Assembly (NCBI GenBank): GCA_000469685.2
Contig: LS997566.1
Location: forward strand, 29,817,496 to 29,881,495
Direction: 5' to 3'
Source of the DNA: Haemonchus contortus
Lineage: Eukaryota; Nematoda; Chromadorea; Rhabditida; Trichostrongylidae
DNA length: 64,000 nucleotides
The notes under the pieces were generated by a model. The model worked only from the letters and a program-made list of their open reading frames with translations. It searched no databases and was not told the DNA's origin. Position numbers and translations under genes: made by a program. Below, in pieces: positions 1 through 10,325 of this stretch (within the stretch, counting starts at the first letter, position 1; each line of letters begins with the position of its first letter).

Positions 1-946
1 GGCCAAAAACAGGTGTATTGCGCATTCGATGTTTGGTTGGTTTGAATATATTTTCTCTAGAGATGAGAATTAGTTCTAAGTACATTCCTTCGTCTCTCTT
101 TTTCCTCCTTCTTCTCGTATCTTATAAGAGTTTTGCTCTGGTGACTTACGCATCATCAATATCATCTGATGTGCACTGAAGAAAAAAGAGAAAAAATGCT
201 GTAAAGGAAACTCCGAGTGTACGGCATCGTTTTTCATCGGTGCTTCTCATCCGCACAAAGCGGCATTCATGCTTTGAAAATGATAGTAGGGGTATGTCAT
301 GATCTGAAGTGACATGAAGAATTTATAAAAAATGTCAGTTCATGTAGGTTTATGTTCTTCCCTCACCTACGCTGCCTTTTTTGTACTTTTTTTAATATTG
401 TTCCTCCACCCTTGATGGTTCACTTAACGCTTGCATTTCCATTTTCAAGCTTTGAAACTATTACGCGAATCAGCCCTTCTTAGAAAGTTGCACTCTGATC
501 TCAGTCGTAGCATTTTATCTTAACTATGTAGCAATGAGTTTAGTCATAACAAGCTAGGTCTAGTACTGTTCGAAATTCAGTTAGCTCTGAGATTTTCGTT
601 GAACACTTGAAATCGTACATTAACTGAACATCGCTGTATCAATCAATTCCAAATCATTTCCAGCGATAGTTTTCGTTTTTATAGCACAGCCATGACTTAC
701 TTCGGCATGATCTATGAAGTTGGATCTGGTCCATGTATGGTCGACAGCGACTGCACCACGTTCCCTGGTTCCACGTGCAACACGAAAAATGGACTATGTG
801 TCAAAAAACCCAAGCACCCCTCTCTGCCCGCCGAATGTGTAACTCATGCAATACAGCGAGCACAAGTGATTTCACTGCTGATTGCTTCTCATAACCATTT
901 CATTGACAATAAACAATGCATCGTAAGAAAATGCGTACTTTTGTGA
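1..946 (+). pseudogene. CAP (ASP-type) gene copy, 3' part, shifted C terminus
   Basis: Bases 1-35 are the end of a CAP-domain exon (equivalent to 16468-16502, donor gttggt). The last exon starts at 685 after ttatag and reads TAMTYFGMIYEVGSGPC, the Cys-rich hinge typical of hookworm secreted CAP proteins. In the intact copy the frame ends at CPPNV and a stop. Here a run of six A near 802 (five in the copies at 17270 and 34350) shifts the frame, replacing the last residues with a longer unrelated tail that ends at 946. Upstream exons lie outside the window, so the copy may be otherwise functional. The intron 36-684 shows nothing else. Confidence 0.75.
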
Positions 947-1421
947 TTTTTCATGTCAGGAGCAAGATTAACCCAGAAAGGTTTTAAAAATTATGTTGAG
1001 CGGATCATCAAGGATCGTGTGTAGATGCTGGCGGAGAGCCATAATATCTGATAAAGGCAGAAATTTCGTTCTTATTCGGCGTTCAGCACACCATTACAAC
1101 GTGGCAAAATTTGGAGACTGCTGGCAACCTCATACTCATTCGGCTAATGATCACGTTCACCACGAAGAGATGCCATTGATTCGATCGAAGGAATCAAGCC
1201 GCACAGTCGACTTGTCATGAATTGTCTTCAGTCACTGGCGAATAATATAAAAGCGGTTTGTGACAGCACCAAGTCGAAGACGATCAGAAAAAACGTCAAA
1301 CAGGAAGTTGAAAAACTTGAAAATCACTACCATCGCTTCAAGTTCACATCATAGTGCTGATCAGCGATTTATCGATGATTTAACGAGATTAACACGATCT
1401 TGAGCAAGACAGAAGGCAAAA
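947..1421 (+). other. Conserved inter-gene stretch with decayed coding-like segment
   Basis: This region is conserved in the copies at 17411-17890 and about 33000-33420 (the last in reverse). One frame reads protein-like from about 1160 to 1353 (containing SRLVMNCLQSLANNIKAVC) and ends in TAG, but it is broken by stops upstream. I do not recognise it. It could be a remnant of an exon or of a mobile-element protein. Confidence 0.3.
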
Positions 1422-2150
1422 GTGTTGAAGATCATCTCCGCCTGCATCATTTTTACCCTTACTACGATAGACTCCGCCTACTGTGAGCACCCTCACGACA
1501 ATCATCTTAGGTTTACAGAGATGTCTTGTAAAGAGACGGGGCTCACGTATATGTTGAAGAAGAAACTCATCGAGTCGTGCAGCAAAGCAACCCGATTCGC
1601 ACATGAATTGGGAATGTGTCCCTGGACTAGAATACTCGTAAAGATCCTGTCAAAAACAAGCCGACTCTAACCAGGGAAGCTCCACCTTGGAAAGCTAATT
1701 GAGAATTGAGGCAGGTCATTTCCGAACCTCCACCAAAGTTCAACTTACAAAACTATTTTACAGTAATGGTGAAGATTTCTCCCTGTTCTGGGGCGCGTTC
1801 GAAACATTTTTTTACAGCAACCTTTGATGACCGATTGATCTTAAGTGCTGCTTTGGAATAGATTGAATGTCAGAAGGACAACAAAGGTATTTAGCATCTT
1901 CTAGCAGGGAAAACTGCTATATGTGTGACAAACTCCATCATACCGAACTATCTTTTTCGAGTGCGATTTCAGGGAAGGGGAATTTCAATATCTTTTTAAA
2001 TTCCTGCGCGGAGGAGGACTCCACAGGAGGGTACTTGTCAACCGTCGATTTTGAGTATCAAGTGAGCATATTTTGACTCTAGAATTAGCTGGAAAACTCT
2101 GCGAGACTTATCATCACTCTAGCTATGAGGCATATCTTCCAATAAAAGGT
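1422..2150 (+). pseudogene. Small secreted Cys-containing ORF, unit 1 copy (decayed)
   Basis: The frame at 1422-1670 encodes a hydrophobic leader (SACIIFTLTTIDSAYC) followed by a Cys- and Lys-containing segment. Compared with the longer open copy at 32556-32990, the ATG has become AAG and a CAA codon at about 1668 has become TAA, so this copy looks dead. A second conserved frame, 1867-2076, contains ENCYMCDKLHHTELSF and ends at a good donor-like CAA/gtgagc. An AATAAA lies at about 2142. I do not recognise the family; the leader makes secretion likely for the parent gene. Confidence 0.4.
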
Positions 2151-2281
2151 GTTTAAACTATTGATGTCTTGCATGAGGTGGACTGACTGATTGACTACCA
2201 TGAGTGCCACTGCAAAATGTTCTTGTCGACAATCGATATTGTATAAAAGTGTCTTCAAACATCATGAATAAAACGTATTGA

Positions 2282-2533
2282 CTAAGTATCAGCTGCACAG
2301 ATGGAGCTAGCAACGCTTCGTGTGGTATAAAAATCTCGCCAACGCCGCAGATCTTGCCTCAGTCCGCTTTCTTTTCTAGACGTCCTTTCGTGAGCGCCCT
2401 TACCGGTTGTTATCCAGCTGTAGTGATCGAGTTCGTGTAGTGTACAGGCAACTCGCTTGCCCTTTTTTTCAAAGTCGGCCCTTTTACATGGCCTGTTGTT
2501 AGGCACCAAGGTTAACATACTCATTAAAAGCAA
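2282..2533 (-). other. Conserved unrecognised ORF (unit 1)
   Basis: An 83-codon frame on the minus strand containing CKRADFEKKGKRVAC and LHELDHYSW. The same frame stays open in three copies (here, 9620-9871 and 31884-32162). A donor-like G/gtaagg follows ITT in each, so it may be one exon of a larger gene running opposite to its neighbours. I recognise no family, and conservation could simply reflect recent duplication. Confidence 0.3.
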
Positions 2534-2856
2534 CTGTACCTTGACACAGCAATCGTTCAGTTGTGCATGAGGGAAAGCATTTAATCTTTCAGTTTACTCC
2601 CTTTCTAACATACAAGAAAAATTTTGTAGGTTTCCCAAAGGCGACAGCGTGGTTATCCTAAAACATACACCCTCCCCTTTACTCCCTGAACTCTCTCAGT
2701 AGAGTGCTTTCGCTTCTTTCTCAAAAATTTCCTATTTTCAAAAAAAAAATGGAAGCACCCCACTGAGAAAGCTTCATAGAAGAGGCATCATGAGCTATTG
2801 CAACAAAACTAGCTCGAACCATCGCGTTAATAATTATAAACTACTTACAGATATCG

Positions 2857-3420
2857 ATGAAACTGTTCATCCTCCTATTGGTCGCAGCGTCGGTTGTGGC
2901 TTCTGCCTCAGTGGGAGTAGTGAGTTTCAATTTTCTATAATGAGATACTGCACTGCGAAAATATAAGAAATCTTTCAATAAAGGTCAGCCATCCAGTGAA
3001 GAAGCTCCGTCTACACCAGTGAAGCGCATCCGCAGAACACCCTATCCTTTTCACAATAGGAGAAAAACTAGTATACTCCTTGAAGAACCGTCTGAATCAA
3101 TGAAGCGCATCCGCAGAACACCCTATCCTTTTCACAATAGGAGAAAAACTAGTATCCTCCTTGAAGAACCGTCTGAATCAATGAAGCGCATCCGCAGAAC
3201 ACCCTATCCTTTTCACAATAGGAGAAAAACTAGTATACTCCTTGAAGAACCGTCTGAATCAGTGAAGCGCATCCGCAGAACACCCTATCCTTTTCACAAT
3301 AGGAGAAAAACTAGTATACTCCTTGAAGAACCGTCTGAATCAATGAAGCGCATCCGCAGAACACCCTATCCTTTTGTAAATAGGAGGAAAACTAGTATAC
3401 TTCTTGCACAATCCTTATAG
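2857..3420 (+). pseudogene. KR-repeat secreted peptide gene, unit 1 (lost acceptor and exon-2 start)
   Basis: Exon 1 (2857-2919) encodes a signal peptide beginning MKLFILLLVAASVV, preceded by ttacag 6 nt before the ATG and followed by GTA/gtgagt. The repeat block (3019-3417, stop 3418-3420) encodes five tandem 27-residue units of the type KRIRRTPYPFHNRRK...EEPSES, the last ending AQSL. Between them this copy lacks about 300 bp present in units 2 and 3, including the intron end, the acceptor and the codons for EYEKAYGKDV. It therefore cannot splice like the unit 2 copy. An AATAAA sits at about 3453. Confidence 0.7.
3019..3416 (+). repeat. 81-bp in-frame tandem repeat (about 5 units)
   Basis: Five near-identical 81-bp units, starting GTG or ATG AAG CGC ATC CGC. 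Each unit is exactly 27 codons, so gain or loss of a unit preserves the reading frame. Unit 2 has four repeats and unit 3 only the beginning of one. Confidence 0.95.
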
Positions 3421-5053
3421 TCGCTTTTGTTTAATTTATCCTCTAAGTTATGCAATAAAGTATGAATGAAGTATGAATATCATATCTGGAAGCTTCACTT
3501 TGCATGAATCTTCGAATAGTAATTACTTACGGCAGCAAAGCCTTTGTAAACTTCCACGGGAATGGCCCTTACTGAGTTGGATTTCTGGAAAACGGTCACT
3601 CTCCCACCCTTAGGGCGAACCCCCTTACTCCAGGGTTTTAGCCGCCTTCCCTCTTTAGCCTCTAACCCCTCACTTTCCACATTATAGTACGTTTTTGGAT
3701 AGATTCATAAACTTTCTCAAAATGAATCTAACACCTCAACGCATGCCCCCCCCCTTTGATGGGCGGGGCTTTGCTGTACACGCTTTCCCAGCACCGTAAG
3801 GCTCTGCTCACTCCTTTTATCATTTTCTATAGCCTCCACGCCCTCTTTGGATGGAGTTATGAACCTGCGGGGAAAGTAGCGCCCAGTGCAACAACGCTCC
3901 GCCCACTATCGGTGGCTCTCCTTCACTTGATTTTTTGACCTGTTGTTTTTTGGTATGGGATAAGGAGGACATATTTTGACGTGGCAAGTGAGAATCCGAT
4001 ACATGTCAAAACAGAAACCTACAAGTGTCAAGACAGTGACCATACATGTTAACGCAGTGATAGTGACCTCTATATAAACTCTCTGCATCATGGATAAACA
4101 TTCATTTGTCCAGTGTACAATCCAACATCTGCTACAGTGTTGAGAGCTGCGATTAGATTGTTTTGTCCTTGAAGATTATTCACCTAGGCAGATTTCTCAT
4201 CTAAATTTCTACAGCGATGAGGAACGGCGAGTTTTAATATTCTTTTCAGGAAACCTATATGCGGACCTTTTCAGTGTTAAGAAGCGTCATTGTATTTCCT
4301 ATCTTCGATGATTGTGCAACCAAGAAGATTTCTAAACTCCATCACTAAAATGTTGAGAAGCTGCGGATTTCTAGTTTTACCTTGACCTCGAGGTTCCCTC
4401 TTACACTCCTGACGTGTTCTTTGGCCTGAGCAGTACGGTGCCTCCCTTGAGTCAGGTGTTTGGTGACTTATTTCATTCCCTCATTTTTATTATATTCTGG
4501 CCTTTTTTACTCAGGTTACCCGAATTGCGGGCACAAACCACCTACGTTGAGCGCAGTCTGATCCTGTCCTGATCCCTGCTACTTTGCGGTGACCAAGCCG
4601 TGACAGATTTGCTGGCTGAAGAAGCAGAATGGAAAACTACGGGACTCGTCGAAATTGAAATGAGTCTAGATTTGAACGCCCTAACTGTGAAAAACTTTCG
4701 CGCACTACACCAGCCACCTGCCACTTGTAATTCCGTCTTGTCGAATACATAACTTCCGAATATAATTGTCCTAGATATGGTTTGTGCACGCTCTTCTCCC
4801 GGTATCCGAAATCTACACCTGACATCTGCCATTATTGTTCAAATCTTGCCGAATGCTTACCTTTGAAACTCGAACGTTCATGCAGTCTATTGATCTTAAC
4901 TGCCTTTCCTGAAAGGAAAGGCAGCTTGCCATTATTGTTGGCGTTCAGCCAAATATTTTGGCCCAGTTTGGCATGCAATCTTGCGTCATTAAGCCAAAAT
5001 GGAAACCGCCTTTCCAGGATGAATGGCAGCAATTCACTGTGGAATCGCAGTTG
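3421..5053. other. Unit 1 distal segment, no clear gene
   Basis: Conserved in units 2, 3 and 4. It holds a TATA-like CTATATAAAC at 4070-4079, a short frame (MRTFSVLRSVIVFP) at about 4259-4348 just after a ttcttttcag acceptor, and an intron-like segment from CAG/gtgttt at about 4459 to ttttttactcag at about 4516. These may be pieces of a small spliced gene but no continuous product could be assembled. A 7-nt difference (CCTGATC) near 4565 separates unit 1 from unit 2. Confidence 0.35.
4066..4082 (+). promoter_or_regulatory. TATA-like element conserved in all units
   Basis: CTATATAAACTCTC lies at 4070-4083, with equivalents in reverse at about 7795, 29860 and 39748. A second TATA-like box precedes the CAP pseudogene at 26841. 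No experimentally recognisable start site or certain downstream gene is visible, so this is only a candidate. Confidence 0.3.
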
Positions 5054-5071
5054 CAGACTGCCGTTTTTCAG

Positions 5072-5216
5072 AGAAAACTACATTGGTTCTCTGATTTTCG
5101 ATATTGGTAAGCCGTGCACGAATAATGAGGACTGGAAATGCATCAATTGTGTTTGCAGCGTAGAAGAAGCGCTTTTGTATTGCACCATCCAAATGATGAC
5201 AACAAATCTTCTTTAA
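5072..5216 (+). pseudogene. Orphan last exon of a second CAP (ASP-type) gene
   Basis: After the acceptor tttttcag the frame reads ENYIGSLIFDIGKPC, then NEDWKCINCVCSVEEAL and a stop at 5216. This matches the C-terminal hinge of canonical ASP proteins (GNYIG..IY.IGKPC..). The same exon is at 27611-27755, where it follows the other decayed exons of this gene type. Here no upstream CAP exons exist, because palindrome 1 ends 18 bp before. It lies in the palindrome spacer. Confidence 0.7.
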
Positions 5217-5640
5217 CTTATGTAATGACACTTCTTGATTAAATCGCAATCATCAATGAATGCGTGACAGCAAAACATTCCCGTTGCGACCACACTCACC
5301 GGGCCTGTTTTCCTTCAAACGAGAGGTCGTAAAAATAATCACTATTATGTGTGCAATGTATTGTGCATATATCTCATCTTCTAATTCAATATTTTATGCT
5401 ATGCACGTTGGAAAAAAGCAAATATGATTAAATACCAATGATATTCGGGACGTTTCGTCATCTGCGGCAGGCAGAGAAAAGCAGATAACTACCAGAAAAG
5501 TCGTTGTTAGAAAGTACAATCAGGAAAAGTACCATCATACCACCGAAATAATATAAATACAAATTTGGTGCTTTGATCCATCAGGGATCATATCCAGTAT
5601 ATCCATATACAGTTGCTCTAACTTATTCAAGGTATCATTG
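5217..5640. repeat. Segment shared with 27756-28173
   Basis: Nearly identical 3' flank of the second CAP gene type, in the same orientation at 27756-28173, with a few substitutions. Beyond 5637 the two copies diverge. No coding signal is seen. Confidence 0.8.
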
Positions 5641-5990
5641 ATAAAGCTGAGATGTCACACGGAAGTAGTGCGCAGGACCCTCGCCCGAAAACTATGGCAG
5701 CGTGTGAGGGCTACCGAAGAGTGAGCGGCCTCGGTCAAAGAAGTTATTATAATTCGAAATGGGAGTCAAACATGGTATTGCTTACTGAGAAATCCGAGAG
5801 CTCACTGATCTAATAAAGCGCAAAACCATCCAAGTGCTATGCTATACCTGCTCAGGATATCGGGGTAGTGAAGTTCGATAGGAATGACGAGAGTGCAATA
5901 CTGAGCAAGCCTCGAGAGGTCAGCCGTAGCTGGGAGGAATACCTCTCTGAGCTCCTAAACGAAAAATTCCTTTATGAGGACAGCACCATT
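5641..5990 (+). other. Decayed LINE-like reverse transcriptase remnant
   Basis: A short frame reads LSKPREVSRSWEEYLSELLNE near 5900-5965, the linker that often precedes the RT domain in RTE-like elements. Stops interrupt it. It is absent from the equivalent position near 28.2 kb. Family assignment is tentative. Confidence 0.35.
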
Positions 5991-6825
5991 TGTTGATATG
6001 ATGACAGACTGAGTGAACCTTTTGAGGAAACGCAGTCACTCTCTCTGAAAAATCTGCCAAAGACTTGCTCATAATAATGATGGCACACTTCATAGCCTTT
6101 CAGTGTTCAATGTCGTTGCTCACAATCACTATTGTCACTTGGGTGATAGGGGGCAGAAATGCGATGGTTCTATGAAGAAAAATTCAAGCCACACGATTAT
6201 CATAACACAGTGATACAAAAAAGAAGGTGAAAATGTAGTTGGGGGGGGCCACCTATCACAATGTCGGTATGTCAAGAAATGAACACATTGAAACGCGTTA
6301 TGTCGTGTTATATCACGGACATACCAGTTTTTAAATAAGGGCTCTCGTAGGGAAGGAGCACCGCGGTGGGCAAGTTTCCTTTCTTTTTTCTTTTTTTTCA
6401 GGAGGTAATCATCCCAACCACCCAGGTGCTCCTACCCTACCTTGGCTTATTTGGTAAACTAAATTCCCTTGGCGGAAACCACATAAAAGAGCTAAACTGG
6501 TCGATTTCCATCATGCTCTACGCACCCGATACAGTGCTGATATAACAAGGGCTAACACGTTAGACTGAGTTCATTTCTTGATACGCCGACCTTCGGATGG
6601 GTGGCCCCCCCCCAACTACATTTTCACCAAAAAGAAAGAAGGCCCTAAAGTAGCCTTTTCAAAAACTTTTCTCGCATTTTCTCTTCCATTCAGGCTCATT
6701 CATTCATTTTTCATTCACCAGCCTGCTCCTGCAAAGTTTGTAAACCGATAGTTCAAAAAATCACTGACACGGAAAAGAAGATGAAACAGAGCCTGTTTAT
6801 ATCCAGGTGTTCACCAAAGCGAAAC
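5991..6825. other. Palindrome 1 spacer, right half
   Basis: Apart from the MITE at 6226-6628, bases 5991-6215 and 6637-6825 match 28459-28860 and 35510-35915. These are inter-unit sequences of the cassette array. No gene was recognised. Confidence 0.7.
6226..6628. mobile_element. 403-bp MITE with long terminal inverted repeats, 8-bp TSD
   Basis: The left end GGTGAAAATGTAGTTGGGG is the exact inverse of the right end. Inverted similarity continues for about 50 bp (gtatgtcaagaaatgaac against gttcatttcttgatac). An 8-bp direct repeat AAAAAGAA flanks it (6218-6225, 6629-6636). The related site near 28690 lacks the element and carries a single run. TIRs with an 8-bp TSD suggest an hAT-type non-autonomous element; no transposase is encoded. 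Confidence 0.85.
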
Positions 6826-8452
6826 AACTGCGATTCCACAGTGAAATGCTGCCATTCATCCTGGAAAGGCAGTTTCCATTTTGGCTTAATGACGCAAGAT
6901 TGCATGCCAAACTGTGCCAAAATATTTGGCTGAACGCCAACAATAATGGCAAACTGCCTTTCCTTTTAGGAAAGGCAGTTAAGATCAATAGACTGCATGA
7001 ACGTTCGAGTTTCAAAGGTAAGCATTCGGCAAGATTTGAACAATAATGGCAGGTGTCAGGTGTAGATTTCGGATACCGGGAGAAGAGCGTGCACAAACCA
7101 TATCTAGGACAATTATATTCGGAAGTTATGTATTCGACAAGACGGAATTACAAGTGGCAGGTGGCTGGTGTAGTGCGCGAAAGTTTTTCACAGTTAGGGC
7201 GTTCAAATCTAGACTCATTTCAATTTCGACGAGTCCCGTAGTTTTCCATTCTGCTTCTTCAGCCAGCAAATCTGTCACGGCTTGGTCACCGCAAAGTAGC
7301 AGGGACAGGATCAGACTGCGCTCAACGTAGGTGGTTTGTGCCCGCAATTCGGGTAACCTGAGTAAAAAAGGCCAGAATATAATAAAAATGAGGGAATGAA
7401 ATAAGTCACCAAACACCTGACTCAAGGGAGGCACCGTACTGCTCAGGCCAAAGAACACGTCAGGAGTGTAAGAGGGAACCTCGAGGTCAAGGTAAAACTA
7501 GAAATCCGCAGCTTCTCAACATTTTAGTGATGGAGTTTAGAAATCTTCTTGGTTGCACAATCATCGAAGATAGGAAATACAATGACGCTTCTTAACACTG
7601 AAAAGGTCCGCATATAGGTTTCCTGAAAAGAATATTAAAACTCGCCGTTCCTCATCGCTGTAGAAATTTAGATGAGAAATCTGCCTAGGTGAATAATCTT
7701 CAAGGACAAAACAATCTAATCGCAGCTCTCAACACTGTAGCAGATGTTGGATTGTACACTGGACAAATGAATGTTTATCCATGATGCAGAGAGTTTATAT
7801 AGAGGTCACTATCACTGCGTTAACATGTATGGTCACTGTCTTGACACTTGTAGGTTTCTGTTTTGACATGTATCGGATTCTCACTTGCCACGTCAAAATA
7901 TGTCCTCCTTATCCCATACCAAAAAACAACAGGTCAAAAAATCAAGTGAAGGAGAGCCACCGATAGTGGGCGGAGCGTTGTTGCACTGGGCGCTACTTTC
8001 CCCGCAGGTTCATAACTCCATCCAAAGAGGGCGTGGAGGCTATAGAAAATGATAAAAGGAGTGAGCAGAGCCTTACGGTGCTGGGAAAGCGTGTACAGCA
8101 AAGCCCCGCCCATCAAAGGGGGGGGGGCATGCGTTGAGGTGTTAGATTCATTTTGAGAAAGTTTATGAATCTATCCAAAAACGTACTATAATGTGGAAAG
8201 TGAGGGGTTAGAGGCTAAAGAGGGAAGGCGGCTAAAACCCTGGAGTAAGGGGGTTCGCCCTAAGGGTGGGAGAGTGACCGTTTTCCAGAAATCCAACTCA
8301 GTAAGGGCCATTCCCGTGGAAGTTTACAGAGGCTTTGCTGCCGTAAGTAATTACTATTCGAAGATTCATGCAAAGTGATACTTCCAGATATGATATTCAT
8401 ACTTCATTCATACTTTATTGCATAACTTAGAGGATAAATTAAACAAAAGCGA
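6826..8452. other. Unit 2 segment without a clear gene
   Basis: Reverse-complement counterpart of 3421-5053. It contains the same TATA-like and splice-like signals and open frames (for example 7126-7458 on minus and 8193-8378 on plus), none of which I can place in a family. Confidence 0.35.
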
Positions 8453-9296
8453 CTATAAGGATTGTGCAAGAAGTATACTAGTTTTCCTCCTATTTACAAA
8501 AGGATAGGGTGTTCTGCGGATGCGCTTCATTGATTCAGACGGTTCTTCAAGGAGTATACCAGTTTTTCTCCTATTGTGAAAAGGATAGGGTGTTCTGCGG
8601 ATGCGCTTCACTGATTCAGACGGTTCTTCAAGGAGGATACTAGTTTTTCTCCTATTGTGAAAAGGATAGGGTGTTCTGCGGATGCGCTTCATTGATTCAG
8701 ACGGTTCTGCAAGGAGTATACTAGTTTTTCTCCTATTGTGAAAAGGATAGGGTGTTCTGCGGATGCGCTTCACTGGTGTAGACGGAGCTTCTTCACTGGA
8801 TGTCGTGCTCACATCTTTTCCATACGCTTTTTCGTACTCCTGAAATCATTAAAGGTATTTTTCGAAGTAGGTATTATATATTTAATTTGTTCAGAGTCCT
8901 GAAAGAAAATCAAGGCGTGTCAGTCATTACTAGTGAAGGTTGTTAACAGTCTCTTCCGCTATTCTTACAAGCAATCTCAAAATTCAGTGGAGAAAGCACC
9001 AATTATCTTGGCATTGTTTACAATTGCTCATTTTCTAATTAAATTGTTGGCATTTGTGGCTCATTGTGGGGTAGTGGAGGTGTATCAGCAAGGAATGCCT
9101 CCACCACCCAACTTTTGCCTCACTCGGACTCTCATCCTTCCTATTCGTCGATTTGTCGCAACCGCTCAACCTTATTGAAAGATTTCTTTTATTTTCGCAG
9201 TGCAGTATCTCATTATAGAAAATTGAAACTCACTACTCCCACTGAGGCAGAAGCAACAACCGACGCTGCGACCAATAGGAGGATGAACAGTTTCAT
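8453..9296 (-). CDS. Putative secreted KR-repeat peptide precursor
   Basis: Two-exon model on the minus strand: exon 1 9296-9234 and exon 2 8839-8453, intron 394 bp with gtgagt and atttcag, phase 0. The 149-residue product starts with a signal peptide (MKLFILLLVAASVV, then ASASVGV), then EYEKAYGKDV and a Ser/Glu/Pro linker. Residues 44-149 form four tandem 27-residue repeats with cationic cores (KRIRRTPYPFHNRRK) and acidic tails (EEPSES). A KR pair at each repeat boundary would suit furin-type cleavage, giving four similar peptides; the charge alternation resembles neuropeptide or antimicrobial precursors. There are no cysteines. An AATAAA lies just downstream and a possible trans-splice acceptor (ttacag) lies 6 nt before the ATG. 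I recognise no named family. This is the only copy in the window with both exons and both splice sites. Confidence 0.65.
8465..8790 (-). repeat. 81-bp tandem repeat (4 units)
   Basis: Inverse counterpart of the block at 3019-3416, with one unit fewer. Units alternate Met or Val at the first codon and carry single substitutions (AEPSES, TGILL), so they are not being perfectly homogenised. Confidence 0.93.
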
Positions 9297-9619
9297 CGAT
9301 ATCTGTAAGTAGTTTATAATTATTAACGCGATGGTTCGAGCTAGTTTTGTTGCAATAGCTCATGATGCCTCTTCTATGAAGCTTTCTCAGTGGGGTGCTT
9401 CCGTTTTTTTTTTGAAAATAGGAAATCTTTGAGAAAGAAGCGAAAGCACTCTACTGAGAGAGTTCAGGGAGTAAAGGGGAGGGTGTATGTTTTAGGATAA
9501 CCACGCTGTCGCCTTTGGGAAACCTACAAAATTTTTCTTGTATGTTAGAAAGGGAGTAAACTGAAAGATTAAATGCTTTCCCTCATGCACAACTGAACGA
9601 TTGCTGTGTCAAGGTACAG

Positions 9620-9871
9620 TTGCTTTTAATGAGTATGTTAACCTTGGGGCCTAACAACAGGCCATGTAAAAGGGCCGACTTTGAAAAAAAGGGCAAGCGA
9701 GTTGCCTGTACACTACACGAACTCGATCACTACAGCTGGATAACAACCGGTAAGGGCCCTCACGAAAGGACGTCTAGAAAAGAAAGCGGACTGAGGCAAG
9801 ATCTGCGGCGTTGGCGAGATTTTTATACCACACGAAGCGTTGCTAGCTCCATCTGTGCAGCTGATACTTAG
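9620..9871 (+). other. Conserved unrecognised ORF (unit 2)
   Basis: Counterpart of 2282-2533. It starts within CTTTTAATGAGTATG and shows a donor-like G/gtaagg after WITT. Only scattered substitutions separate the copies. The function is unknown and it may not be a gene. Confidence 0.3.
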
Positions 9872-10000
9872 TCAATACGTTTTATTCATGATGTTTGAAG
9901 ACACTTTTATACAATATCGATTGTCGACAAGAACATTTTGCAGTGGCACTCATGGTAGTCAATCAGTCAGTCCACCTCATGCAAGACATCAATAGTTTAA

Positions 10001-10245
10001 CCCATTGCGTACCGCAGTGTTTTGCGCTAACTGCCGAGTGTGCCCGGCGTTTCCTTCAAAATCGATGCGGGCGACGTGGTCCACGGCGTGCAGCACTCAG
10101 CCACACAGAGCGGTTGTTTGAGCGAATCGCAAAGTATGGACTGTTCAAACTTTATCAAAACTCTTGAGTGGTTTTGGACGAAAATGCGGGCGCGCAGAGG
10201 CGGAGGGGCGTGCTTCACCATGTGCAGCACGCGGTACGCAATGGG
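10001..10245. mobile_element. piggyBac-like MITE (TTAA target)
   Basis: Perfect 15-bp terminal inverted repeats CCCATTGCGTACCGC, flanked by TTAA on both sides (9997-10000 and 10246-10249). CCC termini at a TTAA duplication are the hallmark of piggyBac-type elements. Units 1 (about 2151) and 3 (about 32264) carry the empty site with one TTAA, so the insertion followed the duplication. No transposase is encoded. Confidence 0.9.
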
Positions 10246-10325
10246 TTAAACACCTTTTATTGGAAGATATGCCTCATAGCTAGAGTGATGATAAGTCTCG
10301 CAGAGTTTTCCAGCTAATTCTAGAG

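Larger units (their letters stand above)
1..5053 (+). repeat. Amplicon unit 1 (left arm of palindrome 1)
   Basis: This stretch is repeated in reverse complement at 6826-11181, and bases 1-1990 recur directly at 16468-18460. Position 1 pairs with 11181, 1867 with 10535, 3756 with 8116 and 5053 with 6826. The changing offset is explained by a 1220-bp deletion and a 249-bp MITE insertion (with its TTAA duplication) in the other arm, and by different tandem-repeat numbers. The left end is cut by the window. It contains CAP exons, a small secreted ORF, the KR-repeat gene and non-coding spacer. The repeat relation is seen directly; recent segmental duplication is inferred, and an assembly artefact cannot be excluded. 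Confidence 0.9.

Noticed and set aside
3495..3680. Minus-strand ORF (GRRLKPWSKGVRPKGG) and its copy at 8193-8378
   Set aside because: Starts at GTG, has no family signature and its conservation is explained by recent duplication.
4782..5216. 144-codon plus-strand ORF as one gene
   Set aside because: It runs across the palindrome 1 arm boundary at 5053 into another CAP exon in a different frame; the arm copies at 7096 and 29155 diverge there.
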